In this document: positions 1-4,667 of the stretch, in pieces
How the letters are laid out: each line of letters begins with the position of its first letter
Numbering within the stretch: position 1 is the first letter of the stretch
Source: an uncultured Leuconostoc sp.
GTDB taxonomy: Bacteria > Bacillota > Bacilli > Lactobacillales > Lactobacillaceae
Reading direction: 5' to 3'
NCBI GenBank assembly: GCA_900554745.1
Contig: USIU01000056.1
Span: forward strand, 1-7,524
DNA: 7,524 bases
Notes under the pieces: model-generated
Database searches by the model: none
Seen by the model: the letters and a program-made list of their open reading frames with translations, nothing else
What the model was told of the DNA's origin: nothing
Position numbers and translations under genes: made by a program

Positions 1-172
1 CGTTGGTGGTTTAGGAACGCTCATTGCCTCATTGGCCAATTTACTTGCTTTACGTCAATATCAGCTGTTTGACCGTGATCGCTCAAGTTATCATTTTTTC
101 AAAACATTCACTTGGCTTAACGTCGTCTATTTAATTATTTTTATGGTCATCGGCAGCGTACGCTGTCTTTGA
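1..172 (+). CDS. C-terminal fragment of a membrane permease, probably SLC13/ArsB-like (partial)
   Basis: An open frame runs from base 2 to a TGA at 170-172 and gives 56 residues, with the start lying outside the window. The fragment begins with a glycine-rich stretch (VGGLGTLIASLANLLALRQY) and ends with a hydrophobic span (LNVVYLIIFMVIGSV) followed by a very short basic tail, so the C-terminus is a transmembrane helix. The opening glycine-rich motif followed by small residues and Asn resembles the substrate-binding turn seen late in SLC13/citrate-type and ArsB-like ion permeases. I base the family call on that resemblance alone. It converges on pnuC and shares its terminator. Confidence is good that it codes for a membrane protein and moderate for the family. 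Confidence 0.6.
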   Translation, partial: VGGLGTLIASLANLLALRQYQLFDRDRSSYHFFKTFTWLNVVYLIIFMVIGSVRCL

Positions 173-179
173 CGCATTA

Positions 180-212
180 AAAAAGCAACCAAATTTTATT
201 TGGTTGCTTTTT
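180..212. terminator. Bidirectional intrinsic terminator between the permease and pnuC
   Basis: The arms 180-194 and 198-212 form a 15-bp perfect inverted repeat (core GCAACC/GGTTGC) around a 3-base loop. Each arm ends in an A-run on one side and a T-run on the other, so the hairpin has a U-tract in either direction. It lies 7 bases after the permease stop and one base after the pnuC stop, and it serves both converging transcripts. Confidence 0.93.
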
Positions 213-213
213 A

Positions 214-1005
214 TTAAGCCGTTTGTGACTTTTTGAGCCACATATATTGACCATAAAATGAATTAATCAACATCATAATTTGCAAAGCGAGCATTGACGT
301 GGCGCCGGCAGACGGATCTGCTTGTAGCGCTCTTGTCCAGATGATCACGTTAATCACATCTAATACAATCCAAGCAATCCATTGTGACCGATACCCATAG
401 GTCATTAACACTTGCCCAATAATGCCTAACGGCAACAGCGTGGCATCAAGATAAATCTGGGCACCATGAAGAGAATGACTAATCAATAGCACAATCCCAT
501 AAATCACAAATGTCATCATTAAATACAACACCGCATTTTTAGGTGACAGTTTTTTAGATTGTACCGTATTGTCACGCCCTTTATTATTATGCCAGACGGA
601 AATACCAACAAATTGCATAACGAAATAAAAGGACTGGGAGGCAATATCCCCAATCAAATGGTTATTTAAAGCAACAATCAACCAGACCGCACAACCGAGG
701 ACCCCCCAACTATAGTTGGTCAAGCGTCCTTGATCCACAAGGATAAGATTCATGACGGTTGCGATACCAGTTACTAAGCTAATCCAACCAATAAAACCAA
801 AGTTTTGGCCTAAAACAAATGCTACAACCGTAGCGATCAACATTAACCCCATCAAGATGCGCGATGTTTTCGTCAGTGATTTCAAATCACGAATATTTTC
901 GCGTAAACTAAAGGTCAGTTTGAGTTGTTTTGGCAAGGCCTGAAGACCAAATTTAATGTTGGTCCAACGGGTGGCAGCCGAGTTTGTGAGTGCATTCATT
1001 GACAT
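214..1005 (-). CDS. pnuC: PnuC-family nicotinamide riboside (vitamin B3) transporter
   Basis: A 263-residue integral membrane protein of the PnuC family, which moves nicotinamide riboside by facilitated diffusion; uptake becomes effective when a cytoplasmic kinase phosphorylates the substrate for NAD synthesis. After a roughly 45-residue cytoplasmic N-terminus rich in Lys/Arg there are about seven hydrophobic spans (roughly 50-66, 68-90, 97-114, 122-138, 157-177, 187-204, 207-224, with another near 238-255). Family-type features are the SFYFVMQFVGISVW segment (125-138), the GQVLMTYGYRSQW segment (197-209) and the D-V-I-N-V-I-I-W helix (216-223). The ATG at 1005 is preferred to the ATG two codons later because AGGAG (1019-1015) stands 9 bases before it. 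No kinase gene is adjacent. The substrate could be a related vitamin (PnuT or PnuX type), but the riboside is most likely. The long leader upstream implies leader-level regulation. Confidence 0.9.
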   Translation of the reverse strand: MSMNALTNSAATRWTNIKFGLQALPKQLKLTFSLRENIRDLKSLTKTSRILMGLMLIATVVAFVLGQNFGFIGWISLVTGIATVMNLILVDQGRLTNYSWGVLGCAVWLIVALNNHLIGDIASQSFYFVMQFVGISVWHNNKGRDNTVQSKKLSPKNAVLYLMMTFVIYGIVLLISHSLHGAQIYLDATLLPLGIIGQVLMTYGYRSQWIAWIVLDVINVIIWTRALQADPSAGATSMLALQIMMLINSFYGQYMWLKKSQTA

Positions 1006-1094
1006 ATTTAAGTTCTCCTATTGTTTTTGAGTAGCCGTGTCGGGAAGCAACGCTACATTGTTTCTGGGCAAGTATTAGTGGTCATGAACTGACG

Positions 1095-1115
1095 CTATGG
1101 GAAATGCTTGGTCAT
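1095..1115 (-). CDS. Possible leader peptide MTKHFP in the pnuC leader
   Basis: A six-codon ORF (ATG at 1115-1113, TAG at 1097-1095) is preceded at 8 bases by GGAG within AGAAGGAG, the strongest ribosome binding site in the window. A second tiny ORF without a clear ribosome binding site (MTTNTCPETM, 1085-1053) starts 9 bases after its stop, and its stop codon sits in the 5' arm of the next hairpin. The arrangement would let ribosomes on the leader alter folding around the pnuC ribosome binding site. An ORF this short can arise by chance and conservation is unknown. The AGAAGGAG could instead be a structural or anti-ribosome-binding-site segment of an RNA switch. Confidence 0.3.
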   Translation of the reverse strand: MTKHFP

Positions 1116-1139
1116 TTTCTGGACTCCTTCTATTAATTT

Positions 1140-1161
1140 GTGATATGTCACACATTATCAC
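1140..1161 (-). promoter_or_regulatory. Palindrome at the pnuC transcription start (operator or 5' hairpin)
   Basis: GTGATA (1161-1156) and TATCAC (1145-1140) are perfect inverted arms. ATGT and ACAT continue the pairing inside with one bulged A and a GTG loop. It begins about 7 bases after the -10 box, the usual place for a repressor operator. As RNA it would make a stable hairpin at the extreme 5' end. I do not recognise the binding factor. NAD-metabolism repressors such as NiaR are candidates by context only. Confidence 0.5.
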
Positions 1162-1168
1162 TTACCTT

Positions 1169-1197
1169 ATTATAGCGCATAACCAGCATTAATAAAA
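1169..1197 (-). promoter_or_regulatory. Predicted sigma-A promoter of pnuC
   Basis: There is a perfect TATAAT -10 box at 1174-1169. At 17-bp spacing the -35 position (1197-1192) reads TTTTAT, a weak match, so the promoter may be intrinsically weak or need an activator. It lies in the AT-rich gap downstream of the glycosylase terminator, so pnuC appears to be its own transcription unit. Confidence 0.65.
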
Positions 1198-1233
1198 GTT
1201 AAATTGAATTTTATTATCTATTGTCACCTGCAT

Positions 1234-1264
1234 CAAAAAAACCAACCATCTAAGATGATTGGTT
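1234..1264 (-). terminator. Intrinsic terminator of the glycosylase gene, overlapping its 3' end
   Basis: Read on the minus strand, AACCAATCAT (1264-1255) pairs with ATGGTTGGTT (1249-1240) as a 10-bp stem with one G-U pair and a 5-base loop that contains the TAG stop. An uninterrupted T-run follows. The hairpin starts inside the last codons of the gene. It closes the queT-SDR-glycosylase cluster and insulates pnuC. Confidence 0.88.
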
Positions 1265-1840
1265 ACCGTGTTGAGTTAAAATTTGTTTGACTGTTGTTTG
1301 GAGTGCTGGTACCACGTCCGTCAAAAACCACGGATTCTTTTTCAGCCAAATATTATTGCGTGGTGACGGATGAACGATCGGAAAATCGCGTGGTAAGTAC
1401 GCTGCATAATTTTTAACGGTTGCCGTAATCGTATCAGTTGGTGCTAAATCAAGATAATAGCGTTGTGCGTACGCACCAATTAAAATCATGAGTTCAACAT
1501 CTGGCATTTGGGCCAAGAGACGGGGATGCCACTTCTCCGCCACGCCAGCACGTGGCGGCTTATCCCCTGATTTGCCTTTGCCCGGAAAGTAAAAATCCAT
1601 CGGAATCACCCCGAACAAACCAGAATCATAAAAGGTCGCTTCATCAACGCCTAACCACTCACGTAAACGATCGCCAGAAGCATCATGCCACATAATGCCA
1701 CTCTGTTGCACTTTTTGACTCGGCGCTTGACCAATAATCACAATTTTGGCCGTTGGTGGTGCCGAAAAAATGGGTTGCCAACCCTTTTGCGTATAGGCCG
1801 CGTTTTCCGGATCGGCCATAATTTCTGCTAAAATCGACAT
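1250..1840 (-). CDS. Uracil-DNA glycosylase superfamily protein (COG1573-like)
   Basis: The product has 196 residues and is a predicted cytoplasmic DNA-repair-type hydrolase that removes uracil or a damaged base. Numbered from the chosen start, the N-terminal motif GQAPSQ (37-42) matches the GQ-P motif of the UDG fold that holds the water-activating region. WHDASGDRLREWLG (51-64) is the conserved substrate-pocket segment, and HPSPRNN (157-163) is the C-terminal HPSP DNA-intercalation motif. I start it at the ATG at 1840 because AGGGGGGAG (1858-1850) lies 9 bases upstream. A 20-residue longer frame opens with GTG at 1900, but that GTG is part of the -35 box of a promoter, so the longer form would lie upstream of its own transcript. 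The preceding SDR gene ends just upstream with no terminator, so readthrough expression is also possible. Subfamily and actual substrate are uncertain; it is not the classic Ung type. Confidence 0.87.
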   Translation of the reverse strand: MSILAEIMADPENAAYTQKGWQPIFSAPPTAKIVIIGQAPSQKVQQSGIMWHDASGDRLREWLGVDEATFYDSGLFGVIPMDFYFPGKGKSGDKPPRAGVAEKWHPRLLAQMPDVELMILIGAYAQRYYLDLAPTDTITATVKNYAAYLPRDFPIVHPSPRNNIWLKKNPWFLTDVVPALQTTVKQILTQHGNQSS

Positions 1841-1871
1841 CTTGCTTGTCTCCCCCCTAGAAATTAAATCC

Positions 1872-1900
1872 AGTATACCATCATTTATGGCAGTCGTCAC
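1872..1900 (-). promoter_or_regulatory. Extended -10 sigma-A promoter for the glycosylase gene
   Basis: GTGACG (1900-1895, four of six matches to TTGACA), a 17-bp spacer, and TATACT (1877-1872) preceded by TGG form an extended -10 promoter. Transcription would start near 1865, about 25 nt before the ATG at 1840. It begins 9 bases after the SDR stop codon. Confidence 0.72.
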
Positions 1901-1909
1901 ACCACGGTT

Positions 1910-2647
1910 TTAATGGCCCAGGGTCCAGCCGCCATCAATGGGTAAAACAGCCCCATTAATATAATCGGCTTGTGGGCTGGTCAAATAAAGCGTTAGATCC
2001 GCCACTTCTTGGGCAGTTGCCCAACGTCGGGCAGGTGTTTGCGCCGCAACTTGTTTGGCCATCGTGCCTTCACCAGCAAAATCAGCCGCGTTCATCGGCG
2101 TGGCAATCGCGCCCGGGGCAATCGCATTAACATGTAAGCCTTGTGGCGCATAATCAAATGCTAATTGTTTAGTGTAGCCAATAATAGCGTGCTTACTGGT
2201 TGTGTAGGCGGCGCCACCACCACCAGCCGAAAAGCCCGCAATCGATGCCATATTAATGATGTGCCCATACCCACGCGCTAGCATCGCCGGTAGGACGGCA
2301 TTACTTAAAATAAACATGGGGGTTAAATTCGTATCGAGTACCCGCTGCCACGCTGCTAAATCAATAGCTAATGACGGCTGATAATCATCCAACACCCCAG
2401 CCGTGTTCAATAAAATATCAAACGCAATTCGGCTGGTCAGCTCAGTGACTAAGCCAGTCAACGCATCATGTGCCCGCAAATCAATCTGATACGTTTTTAA
2501 GCGTGGATGCACCAAGGGAATAGGTTGAGAATCTAACGCATAAACGTCAGCCCCCGCCGCTAAATAAGTTTCCAGTTGCGAAAAACCGATGCCTGAAGCG
2601 GCACCGGTCATCAGAATATATTTATTGTGATAATCTTGTTCAATCAT
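1910..2647 (-). CDS. Classical short-chain dehydrogenase/reductase (FabG-like, substrate unknown)
   Basis: A 245-residue single-domain Rossmann oxidoreductase of usual classical-SDR length. The cofactor motif TGAASGIG is at 14-21. Asp39 at the end of the second strand (ALDS) favours NAD(H) over NADP(H). NTAG (81-84) stands in for the usual NNAG. The catalytic tetrad is Asn107, Ser135, Tyr148 and Lys152 (YTTSK), and PGAIATPM (178-185) follows. Sequence alone does not fix the substrate. Such proteins are often labelled 3-oxoacyl-ACP reductase, but there is no fatty-acid gene nearby and the inferred NAD preference argues against it. Its ATG overlaps the queT stop by one base (TAATG) and the ribosome binding site is weak, so translation is probably coupled to queT and thus indirectly subject to the preQ1 riboswitch. 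A role linked to queuosine salvage is speculation. Confidence 0.93.
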   Translation of the reverse strand: MIEQDYHNKYILMTGAASGIGFSQLETYLAAGADVYALDSQPIPLVHPRLKTYQIDLRAHDALTGLVTELTSRIAFDILLNTAGVLDDYQPSLAIDLAAWQRVLDTNLTPMFILSNAVLPAMLARGYGHIINMASIAGFSAGGGGAAYTTSKHAIIGYTKQLAFDYAPQGLHVNAIAPGAIATPMNAADFAGEGTMAKQVAAQTPARRWATAQEVADLTLYLTSPQADYINGAVLPIDGGWTLGH

Positions 2648-3204
2648 TATTTGCTCAAATCCACAATCTTGCTCAACGCGTAAATGACGACACCACCAAT
2701 AATCAATGACGCCAACTCACCCGGTACTAAACTCACATAATAAGCCAACCATTGTGCCATTAGGCCACCTTTAGCGCCGGAAGGAAAAGCCCCACTGGCC
2801 CCGATATTAAAGGCAAACGTAAATTCAGCGGCTAAAATCGCCATACCTAGTGTCGACACGACGACCGTACTGATGATAATTTTAACCAGCGCGCTAGTAA
2901 CGCGACGAGCCAAAAGGTAGGTCACGCTTGTCATAATCACCGTGCCTAAAGTCCCAAAGACCCAGTCAATCCAGCCAAGTGGTGACACCAAGTTTGCGAT
3001 AAAGACCCCGATACCTAAGGCAATCACATACCGCTTGTTCCAAGCTGCCAAATGATTCAAGCCTTCAGAGGCACGTAGCTGAACTGGCCCAAAGGCGATT
3101 GGTTGAATCACAAACGTAATGGCAGCATAAATCGCAGCCACAACGGCAATTAACGTGATATTATGGGCCTGACGGCCATTAGTTGAGGTTAAATTTTTTT
3201 GCAT
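2647..3204 (-). CDS. queT: QueT-family queuosine-precursor transporter, ECF substrate-binding component
   Basis: A 185-residue hydrophobic protein with about six predicted membrane spans (near 16-37, 58-76, 79-98, 106-127, 146-160, 162-180). The conserved segment GPVQLRASEGLNHLA (39-53), with its Arg-x-Ser-Glu core, is typical of QueT. QueT is the S-component that binds a queuosine precursor such as preQ1 or preQ0 and docks on the shared ECF energising module, which is encoded elsewhere. It supplies the base that tRNA-guanine transglycosylase inserts at position 34. The ATG at 3204 has AGGAG (3218-3214) 9 bases upstream, and this site is the 3' end of a preQ1-I riboswitch, which supports both assignment and substrate. 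The stop overlaps the SDR start by one base. Length is slightly above the usual 160-175 because of a polar N-terminus. Confidence 0.93.
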   Translation of the reverse strand: MQKNLTSTNGRQAHNITLIAVVAAIYAAITFVIQPIAFGPVQLRASEGLNHLAAWNKRYVIALGIGVFIANLVSPLGWIDWVFGTLGTVIMTSVTYLLARRVTSALVKIIISTVVVSTLGMAILAAEFTFAFNIGASGAFPSGAKGGLMAQWLAYYVSLVPGELASLIIGGVVIYALSKIVDLSK

Positions 3205-3213
3205 GATTGCAGT

Positions 3214-3251
3214 CTCCTAGTTTTTTTAAGCGGGATGGTTGATGAACCGCT
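3214..3251 (-). promoter_or_regulatory. preQ1-I riboswitch controlling queT translation
   Basis: Read on the minus strand, stem P1 pairs AGCGG (3251-3247) with CCGCT (3233-3229). The loop starts TTC and contains the ACC expected to supply the preQ1-pairing cytosine. The A-rich tail (3228-3221) is followed by CTAGGAG (3220-3214). This is the layout of class I preQ1 riboswitches: small H-type pseudoknot, stem-loop, A-rich tail, then the pairing tail. Here AGGAG, the queT ribosome binding site, belongs to the tail, so binding of preQ1 should hide it and reduce translation. There is no U-run, which excludes the terminator version. TATGCT (3264-3259) could be a -10 box starting transcription just ahead of P1, but no good -35 is visible, so readthrough from rpoD may contribute. 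Confidence 0.87.
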
Positions 3252-3275
3252 AAATACCAGCATAACATAGGGCGC

Positions 3276-3305
3276 AAAAAAAAGCCACGCGTGACGTGAC
3301 TTTTT
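3276..3305 (-). terminator. Intrinsic terminator of the dnaG-rpoD unit
   Basis: Just after the rpoD stop, the minus strand reads AAAAAGTCACG, a 5-base loop, then CGTGGC and a run of eight T. The stem is about 11 bp with one G-U pair. It separates rpoD from the queT riboswitch 25 bases further on. Confidence 0.9.
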
Positions 3306-3308
3306 AAC

Positions 3309-4607
3309 TTACAGGTTACCGTCATCCATAAAGTCTTTCAACTGCTTTGAACGACTTGGATGGCGCAACTTACGCAAAGCTTTTGCTTCAATTTGACGAA
3401 TCCGTTCACGGGTCACCCCAAAGACACGACCCACTTCTTCAAGTGTACGGGTACGACCGTCTTCCAAACCAAAACGCAAACGCAAAACGTTTTCTTCACG
3501 ATCCGTCAACGTTTCCAAAACAGATTCTAATTGATCACGCAACATTTCATATGCGGCTGAGTCCGCTGGTGAAATGGCTTCGTTATCTTCAATGAAGTCG
3601 CCCAAATGTGAATCATCCTCTTCACCGATTGGTGTTTCCAATGACACGGGTTCTTGGGCAATCTTCAAGATTTCACGCACCTTATCGGGTGTCAAATCCA
3701 TTTCGGCACCAATTTCTTCTGGCAAAGGTTCACGACCCAAATCTTGCAACAATTGACGTTGGATACGAATCAACTTGTTAATGGTTTCCACCATGTGCAC
3801 TGGGATACGGATGGTACGGGCTTGGTCGGCGATGGCACGTGTAATCGCTTGACGAATCCACCAAGTGGCATACGTTGAGAACTTAAAGCCCTTTGTGTAG
3901 TCAAACTTATCAACGGCCTTCATCAAGCCCATGTTTCCTTCTTGAATCAAATCCAAGAATTGCATCCCACGCCCGACGTAACGCTTGGCAATTGAGACAA
4001 CCAAACGCAAGTTAGCTTCCGCCAATTCTTGCTTAGCTTCCACGTCGCCAGCCTCAATACGCTTGGCGATGTTGATTTCTTCATCACCCTTAAGCAGGTT
4101 AACCCGACCGATTTCTTTCAAATACATCCGCACAGGATCATTAATCTTGATGCCTGCTGGCGTATCTTCAGCTTGGTCAAGCTCTTCTTTAGATGGCTTA
4201 TTTTGCTTGGCTTGTAACACTTCTGGTGCTGGTTCACCCTTTTCATCCACAATGGCCACACCAGCATCTTCCACTTTTTCCATCAAACGTTCAATATTCT
4301 CACCGTCCAAATGGAAAGGTTCTGCCAAACGTTCTGACAAAGTGGCATAAGTCACTTCTTTCGCAGGCTTATACTCGGCAATCAAAGCTTTCACTGCCTT
4401 ATCATATTCAGGGCTCTTCATGATCCCTGACTTTTTGGCAGTCTTTGGCTTTGAGGCACGACCGGCAGCAGCAGCTTCCTCTGGTGTTTTACCTTGTGCC
4501 AAAGCGAGTAATTCCGCTTTCTTGGCACGGCTATTATATGAAATATTTTGTGAATCAAGGTAGTCCTTGATATCTGAGATTTTGCTTGAAGCTAAATTAG
4601 TTGCCAT
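3309..4607 (-). CDS. rpoD: RNA polymerase primary sigma factor RpoD (SigA)
   Basis: The 432-residue housekeeping sigma factor directs RNA polymerase to -35/-10 promoters. Residues 7-39 form a small basic helix-extended-helix segment resembling HeH/LEM or SAP-like domains, followed by a Lys/Ala-rich linker (40-62). Region 1.1 covers about 64-125. Region 1.2 begins with DPVRMYLKEIGRV (157-169). Regions 2.1-2.4 span about 195-266, with FSTYATWWIRQAITRAI (243-259) reading the -10 element. Region 3 follows to about 345. Region 4.2 has the -35 helix-turn-helix TLEEVGRVFGVTRERIRQIE (388-407). It is longer than Bacillus subtilis SigA (about 371 residues), mainly because of the N-terminal extension. 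The ATG at 4607 has AGGAG (4621-4617) 9 bases upstream. It lies 60 bases after dnaG with no terminator between, so the two are co-transcribed. Confidence 0.99.
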   Translation of the reverse strand: MATNLASSKISDIKDYLDSQNISYNSRAKKAELLALAQGKTPEEAAAAGRASKPKTAKKSGIMKSPEYDKAVKALIAEYKPAKEVTYATLSERLAEPFHLDGENIERLMEKVEDAGVAIVDEKGEPAPEVLQAKQNKPSKEELDQAEDTPAGIKINDPVRMYLKEIGRVNLLKGDEEINIAKRIEAGDVEAKQELAEANLRLVVSIAKRYVGRGMQFLDLIQEGNMGLMKAVDKFDYTKGFKFSTYATWWIRQAITRAIADQARTIRIPVHMVETINKLIRIQRQLLQDLGREPLPEEIGAEMDLTPDKVREILKIAQEPVSLETPIGEEDDSHLGDFIEDNEAISPADSAAYEMLRDQLESVLETLTDREENVLRLRFGLEDGRTRTLEEVGRVFGVTRERIRQIEAKALRKLRHPSRSKQLKDFMDDGNL

Positions 4608-4667
4608 GTCTTACTTCTCCTAATGTATGGGTTAATCGTTAGTGCTTGGCGTTTTGGCCACGACTAC

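Larger units (their letters stand above)
1006..1162 (-). promoter_or_regulatory. Long structured 5' leader of pnuC (candidate riboswitch or leader-peptide control)
   Basis: About 157 nt separate the predicted transcription start (near 1162) from the pnuC ATG. Read on the minus strand, it holds four elements in order: a palindrome at the 5' end (1161-1140); a strong ribosome binding site, AGAAGGAG (1131-1124), followed by a six-codon ORF; a small GTCA/TGAC hairpin (1093-1081); and a hairpin at 1056-1031. In that last hairpin GTAGC pairs with GCTAC, and inside it GTTG pairs with CGAC, leaving a three-base bulge. It ends 11 bases before the pnuC AGGAG. No U-run follows it, so any control is more likely translational than by termination. 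PnuC genes of Lactobacillales are known to carry NAD+-II (pnuC motif) riboswitches; I could not match its consensus by eye. Confidence 0.5.

Noticed and set aside
752..943. A 63-codon plus-strand frame opposite pnuC
   Set aside because: It is a shadow of membrane-protein codons with no ribosome binding site or family resemblance.
1006..1162. TPP, FMN or T-box element in the pnuC leader
   Set aside because: The conserved core sequences of those elements, which I would expect to recognise, are absent.
3347..4423. Several plus-strand open frames of 60-121 codons opposite rpoD
   Set aside because: They lie wholly antisense to a highly conserved gene, lack ribosome binding sites and show no recognisable protein features.
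4608..4667. A possible hairpin or separate promoter between dnaG and rpoD
   Set aside because: Only short interrupted pairing (GTGGC against GC and CAC) and no convincing promoter boxes were found in the 60 bases.
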